A program made the position numbers and the translations under genes. 64,000 bases of DNA from the NCBI RefSeq assembly GCF_024623065.1, contig NZ_JANJZR010000001.1:62001-126000 (forward strand), in the 5' to 3' direction. The notes below the pieces were generated by a model. That model saw nothing but the letters and a program-made list of their open reading frames with translations, was not told where the DNA came from and did no database searches. The DNA is from Bacteroides acidifaciens (GTDB lineage: Bacteria; Bacteroidota; Bacteroidia; Bacteroidales; Bacteroidaceae). Shown here piece after piece: positions 25,221 through 37,935 of this stretch (the stretch's first letter is position 1; each line of letters starts with the position of its first letter).

Positions 25221-27992
25221 TTAGAAGTTAATATTCAATCCGAAATAAACGGAAGTCATATCCGGATAATTGATTTTCAGATCCTCACAGTTCATATATT
25301 TCACATGATCCAGCGAGAAAAGATTATTAGCTCTCGCATATACCTGAATCTTCTCCATCTTCACTTTCCTCGCCCAAGAAGAAGGAAGATTATAATAGAC
25401 ATTCAGGTTACGAAGTTTGAAGTAACTTCCGTTCTCCAGCCATTGTGTACTGTTCCTGAAGTTGTTGGCATTATCCAGCGTGGTCAGACGAGGAACATTT
25501 GCAATATCTTTCGTATCTTCCGTCCAACGGATTTTGTCGTTCAGATACCAGTTGGAGATATTTGTGTTGTTTCTCAACGGCCAGTACACGCTTGCAGTAT
25601 TCAACATCACGCTATAATGCCCTACCCCTTGGAAGAGAGCGTCTACCCCAAAACCTTTATACTCAAATCCTAGGTTGATACCATAGTAAATCTCCGGTAT
25701 GGCAGTAGAATATCCTATCGCTTTCTGATCATTACTGTCAATTACTTTATCACCATTTAAATCCCTATATTTGACATCCCCCGGACGTACTTCCGAGAAT
25801 TTCTGTACAGGGCTGTTCTTAATGTCCTCCTCATCTCTAAAATAACCGATCGCTTCCCAACCGAAACATTGTCCGATAGGATAACCTTTCTTAGACAGAT
25901 AGCCATACGGTTGATACCCCTCACCATTCTCTATGACTTTACTTTTAGCATAAGAGAAATTAGCACCGATGTAGTAGCTGAAGTTCTTATACTCTTTTTT
26001 CCACATAGCAGAGAGTTCTGTTCCTTTTGTTTCCACTTTTCCCGCATTCATCTGGGGAATGGTAACTCCGATTGCAGAAGATATCAACCCGCTTCCGTCA
26101 ATTAAAATATTAGAGCGTTTGTCATAGAAACCATCAATAGAAAAAGTCAGTCCTTTGAACAAACTCATATCCAAACCGATATTATATTTATCTGCCACTT
26201 CCAAGTCGAGTTGCTCCATAGCCAGCACTCCCTCCTTCAGACTGCTTCCGGCAGAGGTATTTCCAGCCTGAAAATAGTAGGAACCGCTTCCTGTCCAATA
26301 TTGCTTATCCATGTCATAATCATAGATATCATATCCGGAACGCCCGTAAGAAGCGCGAAGTTTCAGATAATCAAAAGCGGAGATTCCTTTCATGAAACTC
26401 TCGTTCGAGAGTATCCAGGCAGCGGATATGGCAGGATATGCACGATACTTATCGTTCTTTCCCAATACGCTACTGCCGAAACAGTTGGCAACAACATCCA
26501 CCATGTAACGATTATCAAAATTATAACCTACGGTTCCGATAATGTACTGGCGGTAACGGCTATTATTAGCCCCTGTCAAGGTCATTGATTCCTGACGGAA
26601 CATGGCACTGGCAGTAAAATCATGTTTGTCCCATGTCCGGTGGTAATTGACTTTCGCTTCAAAGTTTGCATGTATATATTGATTAGCCAATCCTTTGTTG
26701 CTGATTTCCAATTCATCGTTAGGATTTCCGTAATTCGTATAAACCGGTTCTCCGTCGGTACCTTTCTCAATGGTCTGATACATAAAGCTTTTCTTGGCTG
26801 TTTCCCGATAAGTCGCGTTATTATCATAGGCAATAGCAAGTTCAGCGCTCAGTCCGCGAGTCAATACAGACAGGTCTTGTACCAACCGCAGGTCTGCTTG
26901 CAGCATTCGCTGATTCAGTTTATAATAGCCTACGTCCGCCAGATTGGCTATCGGGTTTGTTTTCAGCACATTATTACTACCCCAGAGTCCATTCTGAGTC
27001 TGCACAGGGAATGCGGCAGATGGAGTATTGAATATCTGTTCGAACAAAGCAGCCTCCGATGTGGTAGGGCGTTTCGTTTCACGCAGCATACCGAGCATAT
27101 TCAGTTTCAATTTCGTTGCATCTGTGATATCTACATCCAGATTCATGCGAAGATTGAGAAAATACTTTTTCATCTGGGAATTATAGCGGTCAGTGTAGTC
27201 TGTATACTTGGAATTCAACAGTCCCATATCATTCTTATAGTTCAAGACACTGAAATAGCGCAGCCTCTTACCTCCCCCGCGGAAAGTAATATCCAGTTGA
27301 TGACTGGTCGTATGATTACGCAACGCTTCCTTCTGCCAATCAACATTCGGATAAAGATCGCTATTACCTCCGGCCAGAAAAGAAGCTTCGTCCATATCCG
27401 GTTGCAGGCCATCATATCTCAATGCTTCATTCCGGGCTTTTGCATACGTATAAGCGTCGGCAAATTCCGGCTGGTTTACGGGCAGACCTAGTCCAAACTT
27501 ATAGTCTACCTTAATCTCCTTTTTACTGTACATACCGCGTTTGGTAGTTATCAGCACCACGCCGTTGGCGCCTCTACCTCCCCAAAGAGCAGTAGCAGCA
27601 CCGTCTTTCAATACGGATATTGATTCAATTTCCGAAAGATTGATATATTCGATCGGGCGGGCAAAACCGTCTACCACAAATAATGGCGTATCTCCATTCA
27701 AGGAGCCACGACCACGTACATTTAAACGTGATTTGTCGGTTCCCCAACTCGTATTTTGCATCACAGTCAGTCCCGGCAACAGGCCATATATTGCATTGTA
27801 AGGACTCGTAGTTGCATTTTTATCCAATTCGTCCGAATAAATGGTAGATACCGCCTGTGTCTTCCGTAACTCGGTTGTCGTCTGAGTTCCCAGATCGACT
27901 GTCTTATCTTGTCCTTCATTATTTTGAGCTATCCCTGTAGTGGCAAACGCCAACGAGAAAGCTACGATATAAAGTGATTTATTCATAATCAT
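25221..27992 (-). CDS. SusC/RagA-family TonB-dependent transporter lacking the N-terminal carboxypeptidase-like domain
   Basis: An outer-membrane beta-barrel that imports the ligand bound by SusD, driven by TonB. The signal peptide ends near TTGIAQN. The mature protein then goes almost straight to the plug domain (SPYNAIYGLLPGLTVMQNTSW, in two pieces around residues 62-85; SVLKDGAATALWGGRGANGV), without the roughly 80-residue CarboxypepD_reg-like domain present in the other SusC proteins here. It is therefore short (923). The barrel ends SVYFGLNINF with the terminal aromatic residue needed for outer-membrane assembly. It follows the first SusD by 27 bp. ATG 27986 is an equally good start. Confidence 0.9.
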   Translation of the reverse strand: MIMNKSLYIVAFSLAFATTGIAQNNEGQDKTVDLGTQTTTELRKTQAVSTIYSDELDKNATTSPYNAIYGLLPGLTVMQNTSWGTDKSRLNVRGRGSLNGDTPLFVVDGFARPIEYINLSEIESISVLKDGAATALWGGRGANGVVLITTKRGMYSKKEIKVDYKFGLGLPVNQPEFADAYTYAKARNEALRYDGLQPDMDEASFLAGGNSDLYPNVDWQKEALRNHTTSHQLDITFRGGGKRLRYFSVLNYKNDMGLLNSKYTDYTDRYNSQMKKYFLNLRMNLDVDITDATKLKLNMLGMLRETKRPTTSEAALFEQIFNTPSAAFPVQTQNGLWGSNNVLKTNPIANLADVGYYKLNQRMLQADLRLVQDLSVLTRGLSAELAIAYDNNATYRETAKKSFMYQTIEKGTDGEPVYTNYGNPNDELEISNKGLANQYIHANFEAKVNYHRTWDKHDFTASAMFRQESMTLTGANNSRYRQYIIGTVGYNFDNRYMVDVVANCFGSSVLGKNDKYRAYPAISAAWILSNESFMKGISAFDYLKLRASYGRSGYDIYDYDMDKQYWTGSGSYYFQAGNTSAGSSLKEGVLAMEQLDLEVADKYNIGLDMSLFKGLTFSIDGFYDKRSNILIDGSGLISSAIGVTIPQMNAGKVETKGTELSAMWKKEYKNFSYYIGANFSYAKSKVIENGEGYQPYGYLSKKGYPIGQCFGWEAIGYFRDEEDIKNSPVQKFSEVRPGDVKYRDLNGDKVIDSNDQKAIGYSTAIPEIYYGINLGFEYKGFGVDALFQGVGHYSVMLNTASVYWPLRNNTNISNWYLNDKIRWTEDTKDIANVPRLTTLDNANNFRNSTQWLENGSYFKLRNLNVYYNLPSSWARKVKMEKIQVYARANNLFSLDHVKYMNCEDLKINYPDMTSVYFGLNINF

Positions 27993-28019
27993 TCTTCTTA
28001 TTATTCAACGATTTGATTA

Positions 28020-29816
28020 TTACCAACCCGGATTCTGAATCAATCCATATTTCTTGTTTATCTCGTCTACCGGTAGAGGTAACAGGAAATATTTGTCATT
28101 CCACTTCTCAGGTTTCGCATACTGGCGTGTTTCCGCCATTGCATGAGATACTTTATAAGAAAAGCCGCTCGGCTCACCGGCCGCTTTTTTAATAATCAGA
28201 CGTGATAGTTGTCCGGTAAATATATCTGCGCGTTTCCAACGTATCAAATCGAAATAACGTACTTCTTCATAACCGAATTCAATGGCTCTTTCACGTAATA
28301 TCGCTTCGCGCAACGGTTTTCCGGCCGGAACATCTGCCGCCGAAATCGCAGGCATACCTGCACGTTCCCTGGTTTTGTTCAGATAATCATAGGCCGTATT
28401 GCCAAACTCGTCACGAACTTCCGCCTTATTCAACTCATTCATCGCTTCAGCCATATTCAAATAAACTTCGGGAAGACGAATTAACGGACAAGAATAGAAC
28501 TTACCATTCACTTCGTCATTAAAGTTTCGTATGAATTTTCTCATCGCAAAACCATTGTAGCTCATTCGCCCATCTTTATAAGGTGACTGAGTGGCTCCTT
28601 CAAAAATCTGCACCTTTTGGGCACCCTTAAACTTATCTCCATTCACAGCAACCGTTTCATACAAGCGGATATCCCTTCTAGGATTTCCATCCTTATCAAA
28701 GAAGGGGAATTTATTATGATCGGGATTATTCCAGTCGAATTCCGTCCCGTCCTTCATCTGAAACATATCGACATAGGTCAATGTAGGAGAAGCAACTCCG
28801 TAGCGTACTTGGGCAAACGGAAGTTTCCCCGTAGCATAAGTGGTAAATCTTCTGGAAGAAATCAGAACCTCTCCATTATGACGATTGAAATATCCTGCCG
28901 CAAAATCATCGCGAGGGTTACCTGTATTCACCAGTTGATAAACATTCGAATTCTTTTTATTAGCCCGCATAAATTCCAACCCTGCATCCAGTGCTTTCTG
29001 CCACCTGTCTGATGAATAATTACCATACCAGGTAAGGAATTGAGAGGAAGCATCACCTTCCAAATAGGGTTTGTCAGCATTAAACAAAGGACTCGCCACA
29101 AACTGAAGCACTCTGGACTTTAATGCTAAAGCAGAGGCCGCCGTCATTCGTCCGTCATTATCCGCATCTACCTGCCAAGGTAATACAGAGGCGGCGGCAT
29201 CCAGCAACCCAATGATTTTCTGTACGGTTTCTTCTACCGTCATGCGAGGAAATTTCATCGCATCTTCTGCCGTATAAGCATGGTCTATCCACGGCATACC
29301 CCCATAATAACGGAGCATTTGAGAATAATGATAGGCAATAATTACTTGTGCTTCCGCTTTTCCTATCGCCTTTTCATCCGCAGTCATATCTGTCACTCTA
29401 TCCACATTTTCAATATAGATATAAGCTCTCCGGATACCATAAATCGGACCGACACCAATGGTTCTATTATCAACATCCAACCGATATGGAAGATGTTCCA
29501 GATAGGCATTTGTTCCGTCTACCGTTCCTGTATAGAACTTAGGTGCTCCTTTTTTTGTCCAGTCACCCAAATCGGTAAGCATTTCCAGCACTCCATATCC
29601 CAGACGTCCTTGCATAGGCAGATAATCCGGCAGTGAATGGTAAGTCTCCGCCAATGCCTGCTCAGCATATACTTTCTTGTTAAAGACAGAATCTATATTC
29701 TGCTCATTACTTATCGGCTTATCCAAAAACTTCTCTCCGAACTTAAGGTCTTCGCACCCTATCAATGTCAATGCAAAGAGAGAAAGACAGCCCATATACT
29801 TTTTATAGTTTTTCAT
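28020..29816 (-). CDS. SusD/RagB-family nutrient-binding lipoprotein (first pair)
   Basis: A surface lipoprotein partner of the SusC encoded just upstream. The start at 29816 gives a compact lipoprotein signal (LFALTLIGCEDLKFG); the in-frame ATG at 29825 adds three residues. Helical repeats appear in the N-terminal half (AIGKAEAQVIIAYHYSQMLRYYGG in part). The C-terminal signature is LREAILRERAIEFGYEEVRY, followed by FDLIRW, and the protein ends KYGLIQNPGW. At 598 residues it is slightly long for the family. The glycan bound cannot be read from sequence. Confidence 0.92.
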   Translation of the reverse strand: MKNYKKYMGCLSLFALTLIGCEDLKFGEKFLDKPISNEQNIDSVFNKKVYAEQALAETYHSLPDYLPMQGRLGYGVLEMLTDLGDWTKKGAPKFYTGTVDGTNAYLEHLPYRLDVDNRTIGVGPIYGIRRAYIYIENVDRVTDMTADEKAIGKAEAQVIIAYHYSQMLRYYGGMPWIDHAYTAEDAMKFPRMTVEETVQKIIGLLDAAASVLPWQVDADNDGRMTAASALALKSRVLQFVASPLFNADKPYLEGDASSQFLTWYGNYSSDRWQKALDAGLEFMRANKKNSNVYQLVNTGNPRDDFAAGYFNRHNGEVLISSRRFTTYATGKLPFAQVRYGVASPTLTYVDMFQMKDGTEFDWNNPDHNKFPFFDKDGNPRRDIRLYETVAVNGDKFKGAQKVQIFEGATQSPYKDGRMSYNGFAMRKFIRNFNDEVNGKFYSCPLIRLPEVYLNMAEAMNELNKAEVRDEFGNTAYDYLNKTRERAGMPAISAADVPAGKPLREAILRERAIEFGYEEVRYFDLIRWKRADIFTGQLSRLIIKKAAGEPSGFSYKVSHAMAETRQYAKPEKWNDKYFLLPLPVDEINKKYGLIQNPGW

Positions 29817-29827
29817 TGTCAGCACTA

Positions 29828-32800
29828 TTAGAAGGTTAGATTAATACCTAAATTATATATCTTAATGATAGGGTAAGAATCCGCATTATTCGGATTACAT
29901 TCAGGGTCCATGATGTCAAACTTATCAAAGGTCAGCAGATTATAGCCTGTCAGTTTTATACCTAACTGCTGGATACCCAGTTTTTTCAACATCTTCTTAT
30001 CTGTAAAGTTATATCCTATTGTCACATTCTTCAGTTTCAAATAGGAACCGTCTCGTACCCAAAGAGAAGAAGAACGCATATTGTAAACTGCGTTTGTCTC
30101 GGTAAACCGCGGTGTGGTAGCCGTACCGGCTGTTTCCGGTGTCCAACGTGTATCTGCGTGGAACTGCATCAAGCCACGAATTTTACCATTTCCAAAAGGT
30201 TCTCTAAAAGCTCCATCCAACAACAAGGAACGCTGTGCGGCACCAGTCCAGTTCATTGTCAGGAAAAAGCCCTTATAATTAATGCCATAATTCAATCCGA
30301 ATGTATAGGCCGGACGAGTCGGGTTTCCAATAATAGTCTGGTCGTCCGAAGTAATTTCTTCGTCACCGTTCAAATCCCGGTATTTCACATCACCCGGCTT
30401 CACGGATACCCCGGGGTCGGGCAAGCCAGCCACGAGTTTGCCGTTCTCTCCGAAATCCGCCTCCGTATAAAAGCCGTCCGCCACATATCCGAAAAGTGTT
30501 CCTACCGGATTTCCCGTCCTCCACATATAAGGTTCATTAGGTTCTACCTCGTCCTGGAAAATAATCTTATTCTTTGAGTAGGAAACGTTTGCCTGAACAT
30601 TATACTGAACCTGACCGATCCTGTCATTCCACTTCACTTCTACTTCATAGCCGTGATTTTTCACTTTACCCATATTTACGGCAGGGAGAATCGAGGAAGT
30701 CAGTCCCGTTAATAAAGGTATTGTCTTACGACTGATAAGAATGTCCTTACGTTCTTCGAGGAAATAATCCAAAGAGATCTTCAGACGGCTCTTCAAGAAA
30801 TGAACGTCCAGTCCATAATTCTGTTTCAGCGCCGTTTCCCAAGTCACGTTCGGATTACCCAGACGTTTCTCCAGCGCACCCAGGACCAGCGCTTTGCTGT
30901 TATAACCAAAGTTGAAGCCGTATTTATTGTTATTCCACGCGTCTACTCCGCTCAGGTTCACATCATAAGAATCCGGCAGGAACAAGAAACGATTATTTCC
31001 AAGGTTATCATTTCCGACCAGACCGACTGAAGCACGGAATTTCAGATAATCAACAACCTTCTGTTGTTTCATAAATGCTTCCTCCGACAGGATGTAACCG
31101 ATAGAACCGGCAGGGAATGCACCGAATCTCTTACCCGGAGCAAAATTCTCGGAGCCATTATAACCGAAGTTGACTTCTGCCATATAACGGGATTTATAAT
31201 CATACGTCAGACGCCCTACAAAACCGATGTAAGCGGACGGTACTCCCACCCATTGAGCAGGATAGTATTTTTTACTCTGATTATATAAGAACAATCCTCC
31301 GACATTATGAGAACCAAACTTACGGTTATATCTCAGACTTGCCTCCAGATACCAGTTTCTTGCCCTCGAGGAAGTTTCGTCATATTGCAAGCTCTTATTT
31401 TCTCCTTTGATCTTATAAACAATATTCTTGTTGAAATCCGGCGAGTCATAACCAAGCGACGGATCCTCCAAAGAAGACTGGTAGAAAGGCATAAATTGCT
31501 CCACCTGTCCTTTACGTTTCTTAGTAAAGCCATAACTCGTATTATAGGCACCTTTTATCTCTGCTGACAGTCCTTTAGTAATAAAGTCCAATTTCTGGTT
31601 CAACAGAAGATCCAAATTCATTGTATTATTAATAGCTGTTGAATAACCTGTCCCGTAACATTTAGGCAAAGCACTGTTACCCAAATTAATTTTATTATCA
31701 AAACGTTCTTCGGGGGTAACTATCAGCTTCCCGTCAATTACTCCCGGGCTGCTGAACGGAGTCGTCTGATTAATCAATGTCCAGATTGAATTAGTCGCAT
31801 CATTAATCATCGGTTCATTCCGGTTACCTACAATACCACCGATACCAATCTTTAACGTGGTAGTCTTAGTAGCATCAAAATCCAGATTGGCCCGATAATT
31901 ATACCTTTTGTATTTATAATTATTATCATATCCCACTCCTTTGAACTGTTTCAACAGGCCATTCTGATATAAGAAACCTAAAGATATGAAGTAACGTATA
32001 TCCTTTGTTCCTCCGGAAATATTCAGGTTGTGTTGTGTCTGCACAGATGTCTTATTCAGCAGATATCTTCTCCAGTCGATACTGGGATACATGATGGGAT
32101 CATCATTCAGTCTGAATCGTTCAACTGCATAATTATCAAATACCAAATCATTCTCGGTAGCATTTGGCTTGTCATTTGTTATAATCTCATTTCTCAAAGT
32201 TGCATACGTATAACTGTCTGCCATTTCGAGCATACGAGTAGGCATCTGAATACCAACCGAAGAATTCACCGAGATTTTCGCTTTGCCCTCTTTACCACGG
32301 CGTGTAGTTACCAAAATTACGCCATTTGCACCTCGAACACCGAATACAGCAGTGGCAGAAGCGTCTTTCAGTACTGTCACACTTTCTATTTCATTCGGAT
32401 CCATTTGATAAAACGAACGTTCCACACCGTCCACCAGGATCAGAGGAGAAGAAGCACTTTCTGTCAAAGACCCTACACCGCGAATAAACACTTTGGGATC
32501 TTCCTGCCCCGGTTGGCCGCTGGTTTGTACAGATGAGAGTCCCGTGATCTGGCCTGCCAACGTGTTAGCTACACTAGCATTAGGCGAACGCACCAACGCA
32601 TCATTACTTACGGCAGAGATAGCCCCTGTCAAAGTCTCTTTCTTCTGTGTACCATAGGCCACAACCGTAACTTCCTGAAGTTCATTTGCTGTTTCTTTTA
32701 GAATAATTTTTAGTTGTTTACGCCCGTTCAACGGGACCTCTTGAGGTTCATATCCCATGAACGAGATTTGCAGAACAGCTTTTTGAAGATTGCTCACTTT

Positions 32801-33004
32801 TAAATGAAAAACACCATTCATGTCGGTGATGACACCGTTAGCAGTGCCTTTTTCTTTCACATTCGCACCAATTACTTCCAAATTAGATTCATCCAATACA
32901 GTTCCCGTTACTGTATTCTGCGCCCATACTAAGAGCGAACAACACATAAGCATTAACGTACTGATGCACCTTTTGCATCTTTTCAGCCTCGTCAGTTTAT
33001 TCAT
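29828..33004 (-). CDS. SusC/RagA-family TonB-dependent transporter (first pair)
   Basis: A full-length SusC (1058 residues). The N-terminus has a signal peptide ending VWAQN, then a CarboxypepD_reg-like domain (GTVLDESNLEVIGANV), a TonB-box-like segment (LQEVTVVAYG), a plug domain (TVLKDASATAVFGVRGANGV) and a C-terminal barrel ending IIKIYNLGINLTF. It heads the tandem SusC-SusD-SusC-SusD operon, separated by 11 bp from its SusD. No enzyme, anti-sigma factor, sigma factor or hybrid sensor accompanies the operon. Its substrate and regulator are therefore unknown. Confidence 0.94.
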   Translation of the reverse strand: MNKLTRLKRCKRCISTLMLMCCSLLVWAQNTVTGTVLDESNLEVIGANVKEKGTANGVITDMNGVFHLKVSNLQKAVLQISFMGYEPQEVPLNGRKQLKIILKETANELQEVTVVAYGTQKKETLTGAISAVSNDALVRSPNASVANTLAGQITGLSSVQTSGQPGQEDPKVFIRGVGSLTESASSPLILVDGVERSFYQMDPNEIESVTVLKDASATAVFGVRGANGVILVTTRRGKEGKAKISVNSSVGIQMPTRMLEMADSYTYATLRNEIITNDKPNATENDLVFDNYAVERFRLNDDPIMYPSIDWRRYLLNKTSVQTQHNLNISGGTKDIRYFISLGFLYQNGLLKQFKGVGYDNNYKYKRYNYRANLDFDATKTTTLKIGIGGIVGNRNEPMINDATNSIWTLINQTTPFSSPGVIDGKLIVTPEERFDNKINLGNSALPKCYGTGYSTAINNTMNLDLLLNQKLDFITKGLSAEIKGAYNTSYGFTKKRKGQVEQFMPFYQSSLEDPSLGYDSPDFNKNIVYKIKGENKSLQYDETSSRARNWYLEASLRYNRKFGSHNVGGLFLYNQSKKYYPAQWVGVPSAYIGFVGRLTYDYKSRYMAEVNFGYNGSENFAPGKRFGAFPAGSIGYILSEEAFMKQQKVVDYLKFRASVGLVGNDNLGNNRFLFLPDSYDVNLSGVDAWNNNKYGFNFGYNSKALVLGALEKRLGNPNVTWETALKQNYGLDVHFLKSRLKISLDYFLEERKDILISRKTIPLLTGLTSSILPAVNMGKVKNHGYEVEVKWNDRIGQVQYNVQANVSYSKNKIIFQDEVEPNEPYMWRTGNPVGTLFGYVADGFYTEADFGENGKLVAGLPDPGVSVKPGDVKYRDLNGDEEITSDDQTIIGNPTRPAYTFGLNYGINYKGFFLTMNWTGAAQRSLLLDGAFREPFGNGKIRGLMQFHADTRWTPETAGTATTPRFTETNAVYNMRSSSLWVRDGSYLKLKNVTIGYNFTDKKMLKKLGIQQLGIKLTGYNLLTFDKFDIMDPECNPNNADSYPIIKIYNLGINLTF

Positions 33005-36551
<3,547 letters not shown>

Positions 36552-36611
36552 TGAAGTAAAAAACATCGTTAAAAAACACGGTATCAGAGTACAAGAATAG
36601 CGAAATTACTG

Positions 36612-36619
36612 TACTTTTG
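36612..36619 (+). promoter_or_regulatory. candidate -7 box before the RND efflux operon
   Basis: TACTTTTG fits the consensus, 123 bp before the first ATG. The predicted start point falls inside the hairpin at 36621-36656, so either this box is fortuitous or the hairpin has a leader role. Confidence 0.35.
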
Positions 36620-36620
36620 C

Positions 36621-36656
36621 AGCCGGAAACTGATTTATCTGAATTAGTTTCCGGCT
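36621..36656 (+). terminator. hairpin terminator after the beta-galactosidase gene
   Basis: A perfect 11-bp stem (AGCCGGAAACT and AGTTTCCGGCT) with a 14-base loop, followed by TTTATTCCTT. It is most simply the terminator of the beta-galactosidase gene 70 bp upstream, though it directly follows a -7-like box. Confidence 0.65.
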
Positions 36657-36734
36657 TTTATTCCTTAAATCCCCCCTTTTATACAAGAGAATGACACACG
36701 TTCAACAAAACGCATAATTAAAAAAAACAGATAA

Positions 36735-37919
36735 ATGAGAAGTATGAAAAGTAGAATTGTTTTATTTGCATTTTGCTTAGCCCTTCTGTCCAGTTGCGGC
36801 AATAAGGGAAATGACACGGGAAAAGTCCCCGAGTATGCAGTACAGGAGTTACAAAAGTCAACTGCAAATCTAACGACAGCTTATCCGGCTACTATTAAAG
36901 GCAAACAAGACGTAGAAATCCGTCCGCAAGTATCGGGCTTCATCACCAAACTGTGTGTAGACGAAGGAGCAAGTGTCCGTAAGGGACAAGTCCTGTTCAT
37001 CATTGACCCTACACAGTACGAAGCGGCAGTACGCACAGCCCAAGCAGCCGTTGCAACGGCAGAAGCGGCAGTACGCACCCAACAGATAACGGTGGACAAT
37101 AAGCGTGAACTGAACAAGAAGAACATCATCAGTGATTATGACCTGTCGATGGCTGAAAACACATTGGCACAGTCTCAAGCACAGTTGGCGCAGGCAAAGG
37201 CACAATTGACTACTGCCCGGCAAAACCTCTCATTCACACAGGTGAAGAGTCCTTCCGACGGTGTCATCAATAATATCCCTTATCGTTTGGGAGCATTGGT
37301 AAGCCCTTCTATCGCCACTCCGATGACTACCGTTTCCGAAATTGATGAAGTATATGTATATTTCTCAATGACAGAAAAAGAACTGTTGGCTATGACCAAG
37401 TCAGGAAGCACTATCAAAGAAGAAATCAGCAAAATACCGGCTATTAAATTACAGTTGATTGACGGTACCGAATACAGCATTGAAGGTAAAGTGGACGCCA
37501 TCACGGGAGTTATCGACCAAACCACCGGTTCCGTAAGCATGCGCGCCATCTTCCCGAACAAGGAGCACATCTTGCGTAGCGGCGGTACGGCAAACGTACT
37601 GATTCCTTATACTATGGACAACGTTATCAGCATACCGCAGTCTGCAACAGTAGAAATCCAAGATAAGAAGTTCGTTTATGTCCTCCAACCGGACAACACT
37701 GTGAAATATACGGAAATCAATATTTTCAACCTGGATAACGGAAAAGAATATCTCGTTACTTCCGGCTTGAACGCAGGAGACAAAATCATAATCGAAGGAG
37801 TACAAAACCTGAAAGATGGTCAGAAGGTTCAGCCTATCACACCGGCTCAGAAAGAAGCGAACTATCAACAGCACTTGAAAGACCAACGCGAAGGAAATTT
37901 AGCTACCGCTTTCAATTAA
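36735..37919 (+). CDS. RND efflux periplasmic adaptor (AcrA/MexA type), lipoprotein
   Basis: The membrane-fusion subunit of a tripartite drug efflux pump. It has a lipoprotein signal (CLALLSSCGN), a lipoyl half (DVEIRPQVSGFITKLCVDEG), an alanine-rich alpha-hairpin at about 95-160, the second lipoyl half, a beta-barrel, and a membrane-proximal domain ending near KDGQKVQPI. Length is 394. ATG 36735 or 36744 are both acceptable starts. It lies 16 bp before the pump gene in a three-gene operon. Confidence 0.93.
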   Translation: MRSMKSRIVLFAFCLALLSSCGNKGNDTGKVPEYAVQELQKSTANLTTAYPATIKGKQDVEIRPQVSGFITKLCVDEGASVRKGQVLFIIDPTQYEAAVRTAQAAVATAEAAVRTQQITVDNKRELNKKNIISDYDLSMAENTLAQSQAQLAQAKAQLTTARQNLSFTQVKSPSDGVINNIPYRLGALVSPSIATPMTTVSEIDEVYVYFSMTEKELLAMTKSGSTIKEEISKIPAIKLQLIDGTEYSIEGKVDAITGVIDQTTGSVSMRAIFPNKEHILRSGGTANVLIPYTMDNVISIPQSATVEIQDKKFVYVLQPDNTVKYTEINIFNLDNGKEYLVTSGLNAGDKIIIEGVQNLKDGQKVQPITPAQKEANYQQHLKDQREGNLATAFN

Positions 37920-37935
37920 TAATTTAGATAACCGT

